Part shown: piece by piece, positions 29,228-41,479 of the stretch
Layout: the number at the start of each line of letters is the position of its first letter
Position numbering within the stretch: the first letter of the stretch is position 1
NCBI RefSeq assembly: GCF_000379105.1
Contig: NZ_KB900609.1
Location: 5,604,663-5,668,662, forward strand
Direction of reading: 5' to 3'
DNA from: Methylobacterium sp. WSM2598
Lineage (GTDB): Bacteria; Pseudomonadota; Alphaproteobacteria; Rhizobiales; Beijerinckiaceae
DNA length: 64,000 nucleotides
Program-made: the position numbers and the translations under genes
The notes under the pieces: generated by a model
Databases searched by the model: none
What the model saw: the letters and a program-made list of their open reading frames with translations, nothing else
What the model was told of the DNA's origin: nothing

Positions 29228-29944
29228 TCAAGCTTCCTTGAAGCGGTAGCCGACGCCGTAGAGCGTCTCGATCATGTCGAAGTTGGTGTCGACCACCTTG
29301 AACTTCTTGCGCAGCCGCTTGATGTGGCTGTCGATGGTGCGGTCGTCGACGTAGACTTGGTCGTCGTAGGCGGCGTCCATGAGGGCGTTGCGGCTCTTCA
29401 CGACGCCCGGGCGCTGGGCCAGGGCCTGCAGGATCAGGAACTCGGTGACCGTCAGGGTCACGGGCTCGCCCTTCCAGGTGCAGGTGTGCCGCTCGGGATC
29501 CATCATCAGCTGGCCGCGCTCCAGCGAGCGGGCGGCGGCGGCCTCGGCCTCGCGGGCGGCGGCGGCCGGGCCGGCCTCCTTGGCGGCGAAGCGGCGCAGC
29601 ACCGCCTTCACCCGCTCGACCAGCAGGCGCTGCGAGAACGGCTTCCGGATGAAGTCGTCGGCGCCCATCTTGAGGCCGAAGAGCTCGTCGATCTCCTCGT
29701 CCTTCGAGGTCAGGAAGATCACCGGCAGGTCCGACTTCTGACGCAGGCGACGCAGCAGCTCCATCCCGTCCATGCGCGGCATCTTGATGTCGAAGATCGC
29801 GAGATCCGGCGGCGAGTGCTTGAGCCCGTCGAGGGCCGAGGCGCCGTCCGTGTAGGTCTGGATGCGGTACCCCTCGGTTTCGAGCGCGATCGACACGGAG
29901 GTGAGGATGTTGCGGTCGTCGTCGACGAGGGCGATGGTCGGCAT
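29228..29944 (-). CDS. chvI: Response regulator ChvI/BvrR (OmpR/PhoB family)
   Basis: A 238-residue transcription regulator. The receiver begins MPTIALVDDDRNILTSVSIA, has its phospho-acceptor Asp in LAIFDIKMPRMDGMELL and the Lys in IRKPFSQRL. An Ala/Glu-rich linker leads to a winged-helix domain (VYVDDRTIDSHIKRLRKKFK, YGVGYRFKEA). The ATG at 29944 is chosen because AGGGA lies 6 bases upstream and the product then starts exactly as in other ChvI proteins. A second ATG six bases earlier would sit on top of that site. It is the first gene of the five-gene cluster. The roughly 300-bp divergent spacer to the HugZ-like gene should hold its promoter. Confidence 0.94.
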   Translation of the reverse strand: MPTIALVDDDRNILTSVSIALETEGYRIQTYTDGASALDGLKHSPPDLAIFDIKMPRMDGMELLRRLRQKSDLPVIFLTSKDEEIDELFGLKMGADDFIRKPFSQRLLVERVKAVLRRFAAKEAGPAAAAREAEAAAARSLERGQLMMDPERHTCTWKGEPVTLTVTEFLILQALAQRPGVVKSRNALMDAAYDDQVYVDDRTIDSHIKRLRKKFKVVDTNFDMIETLYGVGYRFKEA

Positions 29945-30242
29945 GGTCATTCCCTGGGACGAGGATGGCGTCGTGCGACAGGATCGCAGGATCCTCCTGA
30001 ACGCCACCCGACTTCGCGCCGGTGCGGATCCGGCCTGAGACGCGGGCCGCCGGCTGTCTGCCACAAAGCGCTGGACAGTGACAACCGGGCCACGGTTTCG
30101 ACACCCTTAGGCCCAAAGCGATCAAAAAGCGAGCACCCGGGGCGGCGGCGGCGCGCGGCCCCGCCGCACCCGCGACGCGAGGCGCGATGGACGGGCGCGC
30201 CCGCCCCGGCCAGGGTGGCGCGAGACGCGGGAGTTGGACGCC
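29945..30242. other. Divergent spacer chvI / HugZ-like gene
   Basis: This is 298 bp without a convincing reading frame. The segment around 30095-30135 is less GC-rich and is the likeliest promoter area. No clear inverted repeats or terminator-like features were found. Confidence 0.4.
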
Positions 30243-31025
30243 ATGGCGGAGAGCGACAGACAACCGGCAGCCCCCTTCGCGGCCGCCCAGGCGCCGTTCG
30301 ACGCGGTCGGCCTCGCCAAGGACCTGCTGCGCAGCACCCGGTCGGGGGCCCTCGCCACGCTCGATCGCGGCGACGGATCGCCCTTCGCGTCGCTCGTCAC
30401 GGTGGCGACCGACCTCGACGGCGCGCCCCTGATGCTGCTCTCGCGCCTCTCGGCCCACACGCTCAACCTAGAGGCCGAGCCGCGCTGCTCGCTCCTGCTC
30501 AGCCCGGGCGGCAAGGGCGACCCGCTCGCCCATCCGCGCCTCGCCGTGGCCGGGCGCGCCGCCCGCAGCGACGACCCGCGGGTGCGCGCCCGCTTCCTCG
30601 CCCGCCACCCGAAGGCGAAGCTCTACGCCGACTTCCCGGACTTCGCCTTCTTCCGGCTGGAGCCGGCGGCCGGGCACCTGAACGGCGGCTTCGCCAAGGC
30701 CGCGACCCTGAGCGCGGCCGAACTCCTCACCGACCTCGCCGGGATGGAGGGCCTCGCCGCGAGCGAGGCCGGGGCGGCCGCCCACATGAACGACGACCAT
30801 GCCGACGCGCTCGCCCTCTACGCGACGCATTTCGCGGGGGCGGAGCCCGGCCCCTGGCGCCTCACCGGGCTCGATCCCGAGGGGCTCGACCTCCTGGCCG
30901 CGGACCGGACCGCCCGCGTGACCTTCCCGCGCCGCCTTCGCGACCCCGGAACCCTGCGGCAGGTCCTGGTCGAGATGGCCGCCGAGGCCCGCCGGGAACG
31001 GCCGGCGGTCCCGGGCGGCGAATGA
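30243..31025 (+). CDS. HugZ-family (FMN-binding split barrel plus DUF2470) protein
   Basis: A 260-residue protein. The N-terminal pyridoxamine-phosphate-oxidase-like barrel has TRSGALATLDRGDGSPFASL and PLMLLSRLSAHTLNLEAEPR. The C-terminal DUF2470 domain has the typical AAHMNDDHADALALYATHF. HugZ proteins degrade or bind heme in iron use; related proteins without that activity exist, so heme binding is likely but not proven. The ATG at 30243 has GGGAG upstream, and a TTG 9 bases earlier is less likely. It stands between divergent chvI and pckA, with no heme-uptake genes in the window. Confidence 0.82.
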   Translation: MAESDRQPAAPFAAAQAPFDAVGLAKDLLRSTRSGALATLDRGDGSPFASLVTVATDLDGAPLMLLSRLSAHTLNLEAEPRCSLLLSPGGKGDPLAHPRLAVAGRAARSDDPRVRARFLARHPKAKLYADFPDFAFFRLEPAAGHLNGGFAKAATLSAAELLTDLAGMEGLAASEAGAAAHMNDDHADALALYATHFAGAEPGPWRLTGLDPEGLDLLAADRTARVTFPRRLRDPGTLRQVLVEMAAEARRERPAVPGGE

Positions 31026-31248
31026 CAAAACTTGTGGCCTGTTACACCGCTGCGGCGCGTTGGCAATTGAACCGCGAAGTTTCGCCACCTACTAACGGCC
31101 CTCACCTGGTCACACGCACCGCGTGAGCGGCGCGGACCCGGCCGGGTGCGGCGGTCGCCACGTCCAGACCTTGCGGCGTCCGACGGAACGAGGGCATCGG
31201 CCCGTGCCGGGTGGACCCCCGCCCCGGACGGCGCCAGGAGGAACACTC

Positions 31249-32859
<1,611 letters not shown>

Positions 32860-32967
32860 GGGGCGGGCGGGGCCCGGCGGGGCTCCGCCGAGCGTGACGA
32901 ACGGGGCGCGGCGGTCTCCTCGCGGGGGCGCCGCGCCACGCAACAGCCGCGCGGGGGGATGTGAGAC

Positions 32968-34062
32968 ATGCTGGTCCTCGTCATCGGCGCGGGCGTCGTG
33001 GGGCTCGCCTGCGGACGCGCCCTCGCCCTGCGCGGCCACGAGGTCATCGTGGCGGAGGCCGAGGCCCAGATCGGCACCGGGGTGTCCTCGCGCAATTCCG
33101 AGGTGATCCACGGCGGCATGTACTACCCGTCCGGGTCGCTGCGGGCGCGCCACTGCGTCGAGGGCCGCCGCCGCCTCTACGCCTTCTGCGCCAGCCACGG
33201 CGTGCCGCATGCCAGGACCGGCAAGCTCATCGTCGCGGCGACCGAGCCCGAGCGCGCCAAGATCGCGGCGATCCACGCCCAGGGGCTGGCGAACGGGGTC
33301 GAGGGGCTCGCGCTCATCGACGGCGCCGAGGCGCGGCGCCTCGAACCCAACCTCGCCTGCGTGGCGGCGCTGCTGTCGCCGGAGACCGGCATCGTCGACA
33401 GCCACGCGCTGATGCTCGCGCTCCAGGGCGACCTGGAGGCCCATGGCGGCGCGCTCGCCTTCCGCACGCCCGTCGAGCGGCTGATCCGCGACGGCGGCGG
33501 CTGGGTCGCGCTCTACGGCGGCGAGGCGCCGGGCGAGCTGCGGGTCGACGCGGTGGTGAGCGCGACGAGCTTCGGCGCGCAGGCGCTGGCCCGCGCCACC
33601 GAGGGCTACCCGGAGGCGCGGGTGCCCCGCCTCGTCCTCGCCAAGGGCAACTACTTCGGCTGCCTCGGCCGCCCGGCCTTCACGCGGCTGATCTACCCCG
33701 CCCCGGTCGAGGGCGGGCTCGGCATCCACCTGACCCTCGACCTCGCCGGGCGCACGCGCTTCGGGCCGGACGTCGAGTGGATCGACCGGCCCGATTACGA
33801 GGTCGATCCGGCCCGCGGCGCCCTGTTCTACGCGGCGATCCGGCGCTACTGGCCGGACCTGCCCGAGGGCGCCCTGTTCCCCGACTACGCGGGCATCCGC
33901 CCGAAACTGTCGGGGCCGGGCCAGCCGGCGATGGATTTCGTGATCGACGGGCCGGCCGAGCACGGCCTGCCGGGCCTCGTGCAGATGTTCGGCATCGAGA
34001 GTCCGGGCCTGACCTCCAGCCTGTCCCTCGCCGAGGACGTGGCGGACCGGCTCGGCGCCTGA
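32968..34062 (+). CDS. FAD-dependent oxidoreductase, L-2-hydroxyglutarate oxidase-like
   Basis: A 364-residue DAO-family flavoprotein. The N-terminal dinucleotide fold is LVLVIGAGVVGLACGRALAL, followed by SSRNSEVIHGGMYYPSGSL, a segment characteristic of the LhgO/YgaF group. A late FAD-contact region is MFGIESPGLTSSLSLAEDVA. The likely reaction is oxidation of a short 2-hydroxy acid such as L-2-hydroxyglutarate, but the substrate is not fixed by sequence alone. It follows pckA by 108 bp on the same strand. A tandem repeat lies just downstream. Confidence 0.83.
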   Translation: MLVLVIGAGVVGLACGRALALRGHEVIVAEAEAQIGTGVSSRNSEVIHGGMYYPSGSLRARHCVEGRRRLYAFCASHGVPHARTGKLIVAATEPERAKIAAIHAQGLANGVEGLALIDGAEARRLEPNLACVAALLSPETGIVDSHALMLALQGDLEAHGGALAFRTPVERLIRDGGGWVALYGGEAPGELRVDAVVSATSFGAQALARATEGYPEARVPRLVLAKGNYFGCLGRPAFTRLIYPAPVEGGLGIHLTLDLAGRTRFGPDVEWIDRPDYEVDPARGALFYAAIRRYWPDLPEGALFPDYAGIRPKLSGPGQPAMDFVIDGPAEHGLPGLVQMFGIESPGLTSSLSLAEDVADRLGA

Positions 34063-34100
34063 GGGGAGGCGGCCCGAAGCCGGCCCGATGCCGGGGACCG

Positions 34101-34190
34101 CGTGCGGCCCGCCGCCGGCTCGACACTGGAACGGCGTGCGGCCCGCCGCCGGCTCGACACTGGGACGGCGTGCGGCCCGCCGCCGTCTTG
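34101..34190. repeat. 34-bp tandem repeat, about 2.7 copies
   Basis: CGTGCGGCCCGCCGCCG starts at 34101, 34135 and 34169, an exact 34-bp period. It lies between the FAD oxidoreductase stop and lepA. The period is not a multiple of three, so it is non-coding, although it sits in an open frame that runs into lepA. Confidence 0.9.
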
Positions 34191-34287
34191 GCGCACGCAT
34201 CCCCCGCTGCTATCTCCCGTCCGCCTTCCCGATTTACGCCGTGCGCCACGCCCTTCGCCGCGCCTGGGCGCCGGAGACCGCCTGCTG

Positions 34288-36093
<1,806 letters not shown>

Positions 36094-36357
36094 GGCGCCG
36101 CGCGGGAACGGGAGCCTCCGGCGCCTCGCGCGACCGCCGTGCCGATCGGCGCGGTCGCGCCGGCCTCCGACGCGTCGCGGGTCTGCCGACACGGCCACCA
36201 CCGGCTCGGACGCCGGGATGGCGCGGGACCGACGGCCCGAGCGGAGATGCCGCGAGCCGTTCTGCTCGGGGAGGGCGCCAGGACCGGCCGATCCCCCGCG
36301 GGCGCCTGCCCGCCCCTGCCGGGCTCGCCCTCGTCAGGACCACATCGCGCAAAATAT
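36094..36357. other. Intergenic region after lepA
   Basis: Part of a 400-bp gap to the TadG-like gene. It holds a strong hairpin at 36128-36160 and otherwise shows no convincing reading frame. The right end (from about 36345) turns AT-richer and contains the paired palindromes listed separately. Confidence 0.5.
36128..36160 (+). terminator. Probable lepA terminator hairpin
   Basis: Perfect 10-bp stem GCGCGACCGC/GCGGTCGCGC with a 13-base loop, 35 bp after the lepA stop. It has no T tract, so it would have to act by stem strength or with Rho. Confidence 0.45.
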
Positions 36358-36422
36358 AACCTAAGGTTGTTTGGATTAGACCTTTCGTTGTGATTGGACA
36401 TAGGCCTTCTAACCTGAAGGTT
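36358..36422. promoter_or_regulatory. Twin AACCT-N-AGGTT palindromes upstream of the TadG-like gene
   Basis: AACCTAAGGTT (36358-36368) and AACCTGAAGGTT (36411-36422) are near-identical palindromes about 53 bp apart centre to centre (five helical turns). They lie in an AT-rich island upstream of the gene starting at 36497. Candidate sites for a dimeric regulator; the protein is unknown. Confidence 0.4.
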
Positions 36423-36496
36423 TTGGCGCACGCATAAGAAGTTCCGTAACGGAAGAGGCCGTTCAATCCGCTTCGAATTCCGACGGGGGTGCGTGG

Positions 36497-37981
36497 GTGC
36501 GCGGGAAGCTCGCGAAGCTCGCCCGGAGCTTCTGGCTCGCTGGGGCGGCCAACGTGCTGGTCATCTTTGGCCTCGGCGCTCCTGTGCTGTTCGGGGTGGT
36601 CGGCATCACGGTCGACTACGCGACCTGGCTGAATCAGAAGCTGATCCTCCAGAACGCGGCGGACGCGGCCGCCCTGGCGATCGTCGCGGACATCCAGATC
36701 GCCGCCCCGCAGCTGGAGCGCATGCAGGCCATCGCCGAGAGCCAGGTGCGCCGCTTCGTGCCGCTGAAGGAGGGCGACGGGCCGGTGGCGGTGAGGACGG
36801 CGCCGCGCTACCGCAAGACGTCGGACGACCCGTTCGCCCCGGGGCCGGTCGAGGGCGACGTGCGCACGGCCAATGGCTGGTCCGTGACCCTCACGCAGCG
36901 CAAGCGCGCGATCATGAGCCGCCTCGTCACGCCGGCCCTGACGGACATCACCGTCGAGGCGACGGCGGAGATGGCCGGCACGATCAAGGTCTGCGTCCTC
37001 GTCCTCGACGCCGCCGCCAGCGGCGCGCTCGCCCTCAGGGATCAGTCCCGGATCGACGCCGGCAACTGCTCCGTCTACGTGATGTCGGCCGATCGCCGGG
37101 GCCTCCAGATGACCGACGGCGCGGCGCTGACCTCGCTGAAATCCTGCGTGGTGGGCGGCTACGCGGGCGGCGGCTACGTCAGGCCGCGGCCGATCTCGGG
37201 CTGCCCGCCCATGCGCGACCCGCTCCAGGCGCGGGAGCCGCCGCCGGTCGGCGGGTGCACCTACACCAACCTCGCCATCGCGGACGAGCGGCGCACGCTC
37301 ATGCCCGGGACCTATTGCGGCGGCCTGATGATCAACGCGGGGGCGAGCGTCACCCTCGCGCCGGGCACCTACGTGATCAAGGACGGGCCGCTCGTGGTCG
37401 GCTCGGAGAAGCAGGAGACCCGCTCGACGGGGTGGGGCTGGTGGGGGTTGCGGGGCTGGCGCCCGTTCGTCCCGCTGCTGTGCTACTGGCCGGAGCTCGT
37501 CCCGGGCTCGCACGCGCTCTGGTGTCCGAGGACGACCACCACGAATTCCCCGCCCGGGATCCTCACGGGGACGAATGTCGGCTTCTACTTCACCGGCAAG
37601 GTCCCGCCGGACCAGGACGGCGCGGTGCGCCCGGTGCAGTTCATGCCCCGCTCCACGGTGTCCCTCACGGCGGGCAAGACCGGGAGCATGGCCGGGCTGT
37701 TGTTCTTCGAGGATCGCGACGCTCCTCCCGGGCGCCAATTCGCCGTGCTGAGCGATTCCGCCCGGCGCCTCGTCGGCACGATCTACCTGCCGCGCGGCAC
37801 CTTCACGGTGAGGACGAACCAGGTCGTGGCCGACCAGTCCGAGTTCACCGCCATCGTCGCGCGCGGGATCGACCTCTCCAGCGCGCCCCGCCTCGTCATC
37901 AACGCCGATTACGGCGCGACCGACGTGCCGGTGCCCAAGGGGATCGGGCCGACCAGCGCCATGCCGACCCTGACGCATTGA
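36497..37981 (+). CDS. TadE/TadG-like Flp-pilus-type membrane protein
   Basis: The protein has 494 residues. The N-terminus has one hydrophobic helix (LVIFGLGAPVLFGVVGITVD) followed by NQKLILQNAADAAALAI, the signature of the TadG-like Tad domain that anchors pseudopilin-related proteins. The rest is an extracellular beta-rich region with Cys pairs and Pro/Gly-rich loops (CTYTNLAIADERRTLMPGTY), similar to large TadG proteins that lack a von Willebrand domain. No other tad genes are in the window. The start is a GTG at 36497, since no in-frame ATG is nearby. A damaged copy of its two ends follows immediately. Confidence 0.72.
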   Translation: MRGKLAKLARSFWLAGAANVLVIFGLGAPVLFGVVGITVDYATWLNQKLILQNAADAAALAIVADIQIAAPQLERMQAIAESQVRRFVPLKEGDGPVAVRTAPRYRKTSDDPFAPGPVEGDVRTANGWSVTLTQRKRAIMSRLVTPALTDITVEATAEMAGTIKVCVLVLDAAASGALALRDQSRIDAGNCSVYVMSADRRGLQMTDGAALTSLKSCVVGGYAGGGYVRPRPISGCPPMRDPLQAREPPPVGGCTYTNLAIADERRTLMPGTYCGGLMINAGASVTLAPGTYVIKDGPLVVGSEKQETRSTGWGWWGLRGWRPFVPLLCYWPELVPGSHALWCPRTTTTNSPPGILTGTNVGFYFTGKVPPDQDGAVRPVQFMPRSTVSLTAGKTGSMAGLLFFEDRDAPPGRQFAVLSDSARRLVGTIYLPRGTFTVRTNQVVADQSEFTAIVARGIDLSSAPRLVINADYGATDVPVPKGIGPTSAMPTLTH

Positions 37982-38109
37982 CGATCCGGCGGGCCGACCC
38001 GCCGCGCCCGTCAGCGCGGCATGAGCGAGAGTCCGGTCCGATACGTCCGGCGAGCGGAGCACGGGTCGGTGATGGGGGACACCTCGCGGAGGCGCCGAGG
38101 CGTGTCGGG

Positions 38110-38369
38110 GCGAGCCGCGCCGCGAACGTCGTCATGGCATTCGGGGTCATGGCATTCGGGGTCATGGCGTTCGGGCTCGGGGCCCCGGTGCTGTTCGGGG
38201 CCGCCGGCATCGCCGTCGCCGACCAGTCCGAGCACATGGCGATCGTGGCGCGCCGGCTCGACCGGTCGCGGGTCCCCGCCTCGTCATCAACGCCGATTGC
38301 GGCGCGGCCGGCGTGCCGGTGCCCAAGGGGATCGGGCCGACGAGCGCGGCGCCGGTGCCGACCCGCTGA
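38110..38369 (+). pseudogene. Decayed, internally deleted copy of the TadG-like gene
   Basis: The copy joins the N-terminal helix segment (GLGAPVLFGAAGI) directly to the C-terminal segment of the parent gene (VADQSE..., LVINADCGAAGVPVPKGIG). About 400 codons between them are missing. The junction falls at a GTCG shared by both parent sites. A 1-base deletion near 38275 then shifts the frame between IVARRL and LVINAD. A 15-bp block encoding VMAFG is present three times (38131-38175) where the parent has one related segment. No ribosome binding site or start is convincing. Confidence 0.8.
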
Positions 38370-38381
38370 GCGGCCCCGCGA

Positions 38382-38786
38382 TCAGGGCTTGGCGGAGGCC
38401 GGCTCGGCGTCGGGCCGCGGCTCGGCATTGGCCCAGGCCTTGGTCTCGAGCATCGGCTTCAGCCGCTCCTCCAGGGATTGGGCGAGGTGGCGGGTATAGG
38501 CGCCGCGGAAGTAGCGCGCGCCGGTGCCCGGCCCGTGGCGCAGGTCGTGGTCGCGCATCATGGCGTCGACCTCGGGGCGGCAGAGGTAGCCGATCACTCC
38601 GGCCGCCTCGTACCAGCGCCCGCTGCGGGCATGGGCGAGGGCCGCCGGGTTGTTGCCGATGCTCTCGGCGAAGCAATCCGTCGCGGCCGCCTCGCGCGGC
38701 GGGACGCTGCTGTGCTGGGGCTCGCGGGCGGCCGCCGCGGTGGCGGTCGCCGCGCAGAGCATGCCGAGGAGGAGGGGTCTCATCAT
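38382..38786 (-). CDS. Secreted hypothetical protein
   Basis: A 134-residue protein with a signal peptide (RPLLLGMLCAATATAAAAREP, cleavage probably after the alanines). The mature part has two Cys (TDCFAESIG, YLCRPEVDAM) and a helical, charged C-terminus (HLAQSLEERLKPMLETKAW). I do not recognise a family. Tandem ATGs at 38786 and 38783 are both possible starts. It is convergent with the pseudogene and followed at its back by another small secreted protein on the same strand. Confidence 0.7.
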   Translation of the reverse strand: MMRPLLLGMLCAATATAAAAREPQHSSVPPREAAATDCFAESIGNNPAALAHARSGRWYEAAGVIGYLCRPEVDAMMRDHDLRHGPGTGARYFRGAYTRHLAQSLEERLKPMLETKAWANAEPRPDAEPASAKP

Positions 38787-38897
38787 CCGGTGCCGGCCGA
38801 AGCGGTTCGAGGGTCCGAGCCGACGACCCTGCCCCCCGTCCGGGGCGAATCTGCGGCAGGTTCGCCGGAGGGCTGTGGCGCGGGCCGCCAGCGACCG

Positions 38898-39287
38898 TCA
38901 GCCGCGGCGCTCGGCGTTCCAGCGCCCGCCGCAGCGCGTCCCGCCGGAGGTCGTCCAGGTGCCGTTGCCCCAGCCATCGGCGAGGCGCCCGACCACCTGG
39001 GCGCTCGCGTCGCCCCGGCTGATCGCGCCGCGCACGACCCCGTTCGGCTGCACCCGGCCCGTGATGGTGAAGTCCGAGCCCCCGGCGTAGCGGGCCTGCC
39101 CGTCCTGGATGATCAGGCCGTAGCGGTAGGCGCGGTCGCAGGTGCCGGTCTCGGTGATCACCTCGACGCTCCAGGTCCCGTCGAAGCGCTTGACCGATGG
39201 CGCGCTGCGCTTCGCGGCCAGGGCGGGACCCGCCGCGGCTGTCAGGATGATCATGCCCGCTAGGGCGGCCCGCAGCATCGTCGTCAC
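38898..39287 (-). CDS. Secreted small hypothetical protein
   Basis: A 129-residue protein with a signal peptide (AALAGMIILTAAAGPALAA). The mature domain is beta-rich with Cys pairs: SVKRFDGTWSVEVITETGTC, YRYGLIIQDGQARY, GRLADGWGNGTWTTSGGT and RCGGRW. This domain type is common in Methylobacterium and rhizobial periplasmic proteins of unknown function. A GTG at 39287 with GGGGAG upstream is preferred over an ATG just inside; the open frame to 39368 lacks a signal peptide in place. Confidence 0.75.
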   Translation of the reverse strand: MTTMLRAALAGMIILTAAAGPALAAKRSAPSVKRFDGTWSVEVITETGTCDRAYRYGLIIQDGQARYAGGSDFTITGRVQPNGVVRGAISRGDASAQVVGRLADGWGNGTWTTSGGTRCGGRWNAERRG

Positions 39288-39402
39288 TCTCGTCTCCCCT
39301 TGGGATAGCCCCCGGCCACAAACGCCCGAGCTTCGCGGCGGTTGCCCCGGATCGGTGCGCCGTCGCACGAGGCGGGCGACGGCGCGCGGGGGAGCCCCGA
39401 TG

Positions 39403-41241
39403 TCAGGCCCGGGCGAGGTCCTGCGCCTCCTCCAGGAGGCGCAGGAGGTCGCAGCCGGCGTAGAGGTCGCGGGTCACGCCGGCCTCGCGCAGGGCCGCCT
39501 CCAGGGCGCCGGGCCGGCCGGCGAGGTAGAGGCTGCGCGCGCCGGCCTCCGCCAGGGCCCGGGCGGCCGGCACCGCCTCGGCGGCGTAGACCTCGTCGGA
39601 CGAGCACAGGCAGGCGAGCGGCGTGCCGGCCGCGCGGAAGGCCGCCACCAGGGAGGCGAGGTCCGGGAAGCCGTCATTGGTGAGCGCCTCGATGCCCCCC
39701 GCCTCGAAGGCGTTGCGGGCGAAGGTCGCCCGGGTGTTGAAGGCGGCGATCGGGCCGAGATTGGCCAGGAAGACCCGCGGGCGCCGGCCCGTCGCGGCCA
39801 GGGCCGCGTCTGAGGCGTCGCGCAGGCGCTCGAAGGGCTCGGCGAAGCGCAGCGAGGGCAGGGCGCCGGCCGGGGTCGCCGCCGCCGCGGGGGCGGGGGC
39901 CAGCACCGCCACCGGCGCCTCGGCGAGGTGGGGGAACTCGCTGGTGCCGGTGATCGGCTGGCGGCGGGTGGCGAGGTCGCGCCCGCGCGCCTCTCGGATC
40001 GCGGCGAGCCGGCCGCCGAGCCGGCCCGAGGCCAGGCTCTCGACGAGGCCGCCCTCGCGCTCGATCTCCTGGAACTGCGCCCAGGCCTGCGCGCAGAGTT
40101 CGGCGGTCAGCGCCTCGAAGCCGCCCGCGCCCGCGGCCGGGTCGACGACCCGCCAGAGGTTCGATTCCTCCAGGAGGACCACCTGCGTGTTGCGGGCGCA
40201 GCGGCGGGCGAAGGCGTCGGGCAGGCCGAGCGCCGCCGTGAAGGGCAGCACCGTGACGGAATCAGCCCCGCCGAGCCCGGCCGAGAAGGCCGCCGCGGTG
40301 GCCCGCAGGAGGTTCACGAAGGGGTCGCGCCGGGTGGTGGTGCGCCACGCCGTCTCGGCGTGGAGGGTGAGCGGCTTCGGGGTCAGGCCGCAGGATTCCT
40401 CGACCCGCGCCCAGAGCCGGCGCATCGCCCGAAGCTTCGCGACGGTGAGGAACTCGTCCGCGTCGGCGACGAGCAGGACCGCGATGGCGTCGCGCGCCCG
40501 TTCGAGGTCGTGCCCGCCGGCCTCCAGGGCCCGCAGCAGCGCGACGGCGCTCGCCAGCACGGCGGCGAGTTCTCCCGCCTCGGTGGCGCCCGCCTCGTGG
40601 AAGGGCCGCGCATCCGCCAGGAACGCCCTCCCGGCGAAGCCCCTTCGGTCGAGGCCCGCCAGGGTGGCGGCGAGGCCGGAGGCGACCTCCGGCCAGGGGC
40701 CGGGCAGGGCGCCCGTCGTGGCGAATTGCCCGATCGGATCGATGCCGAGGTCCAGCGACAGGCGCCCGAGATCGTCGCCCCGCCGCGCCGCGAGCGCGAC
40801 CAGGGCCTCGGCCGCCGCCGCGGCGCCGGGGCCCGCGTCGAGTCGCAGGGCGATCAGCGGCAGCATGACCCCGTCGAGCGCCCGCTCCAGCGCCTCCGGG
40901 CCGGGCAGGCCGAAGCCCCGGGCGGCGCGCGCCCCGGCCAGCACGAGGGTGAGCGCGTCGGCCCCGCCCTCCAGGTCGGCGAGGGCCAGCGCGTTGGCCT
41001 CGGCCGGGTCCGGGTGGTCGACCCGCTGGGCGATGCGCCAGGGCGCCGGCGCCCCGGCGCCGCGCAGGGGCTGCGGGCTCGGCGCGGCGGCGCCGTAGAG
41101 GGGCTCGACGCGGATCCCGTCCCGGGTGCGGTGCACGAGGCGCTTCTCGTACTCCGCGCCTTTGAGCACGCCGTCGACGAGGGCGCGCCACTGCTCGCCC
41201 GTGGCGGGGGGGAACGCGGCGGCGAGCGTGAGATCGTCCAT
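39403..41241 (-). CDS. mutA: Methylmalonyl-CoA mutase small (beta) subunit
   Basis: The non-catalytic partner of the adenosylcobalamin mutase that interconverts methylmalonyl-CoA and succinyl-CoA (propionate route, ethylmalonyl-CoA pathway). It has 612 residues. The N-terminal TIM-barrel half is recognisable (EQWRALVDGVLKGAEYEKRL, WRIAQRVDHPDPAEANALAL), with the HAETAWRTTTRRDPFVNLLR segment. The C-terminal cobalamin-domain half lacks the DxHxxG cobalt-binding motif (FLANLGPIAAFNTRATFARN), as expected for the small subunit. The large subunit is not in the window, so the pair is split. GAAGGA precedes the ATG. Confidence 0.93.
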   Translation of the reverse strand: MDDLTLAAAFPPATGEQWRALVDGVLKGAEYEKRLVHRTRDGIRVEPLYGAAAPSPQPLRGAGAPAPWRIAQRVDHPDPAEANALALADLEGGADALTLVLAGARAARGFGLPGPEALERALDGVMLPLIALRLDAGPGAAAAAEALVALAARRGDDLGRLSLDLGIDPIGQFATTGALPGPWPEVASGLAATLAGLDRRGFAGRAFLADARPFHEAGATEAGELAAVLASAVALLRALEAGGHDLERARDAIAVLLVADADEFLTVAKLRAMRRLWARVEESCGLTPKPLTLHAETAWRTTTRRDPFVNLLRATAAAFSAGLGGADSVTVLPFTAALGLPDAFARRCARNTQVVLLEESNLWRVVDPAAGAGGFEALTAELCAQAWAQFQEIEREGGLVESLASGRLGGRLAAIREARGRDLATRRQPITGTSEFPHLAEAPVAVLAPAPAAAATPAGALPSLRFAEPFERLRDASDAALAATGRRPRVFLANLGPIAAFNTRATFARNAFEAGGIEALTNDGFPDLASLVAAFRAAGTPLACLCSSDEVYAAEAVPAARALAEAGARSLYLAGRPGALEAALREAGVTRDLYAGCDLLRLLEEAQDLARA

Positions 41242-41378
41242 GGCGGGGTCCTTCGCGGCGGATGTCCCTCTGCATCACACGGGATCGCGGCGCCACCCGT
41301 CAATGGTCGAGCCCGCCCGTCGCGGCGTCGCGGCCCCGGCTTGACTCGCGGCCGCGCCGCCCGGAGCGTGGCCGCCGG

Positions 41379-41456
41379 GCCCTCCAGCACCTGGCGGGCC
41401 CTCCAGCACCTGGCGGGCCCTCCAGCACCTGGCGGGCCCTCCAGCACCTGGCGGGA
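41379..41456. repeat. 19-bp tandem repeat, 4 copies
   Basis: Core CTCCAGCACCTGGCGG recurs at 19-bp steps (T of the core at 41383, 41402, 41421 and 41440) with almost no divergence, in the spacer between divergent mutA and the TfoX-N gene. The 19-bp period is not a coding multiple. Each core contains a CCAGCACCTGG near-palindrome. Confidence 0.92.
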
Positions 41457-41479
41457 CCTTGCGACGGATTCGGACCGGA

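Noticed and set aside
34102..34287. N-terminal extension of LepA
   Set aside because: The extension is made of the 34-bp repeat, whose period changes frame each unit, and LepA homologues start at the chosen ATG.
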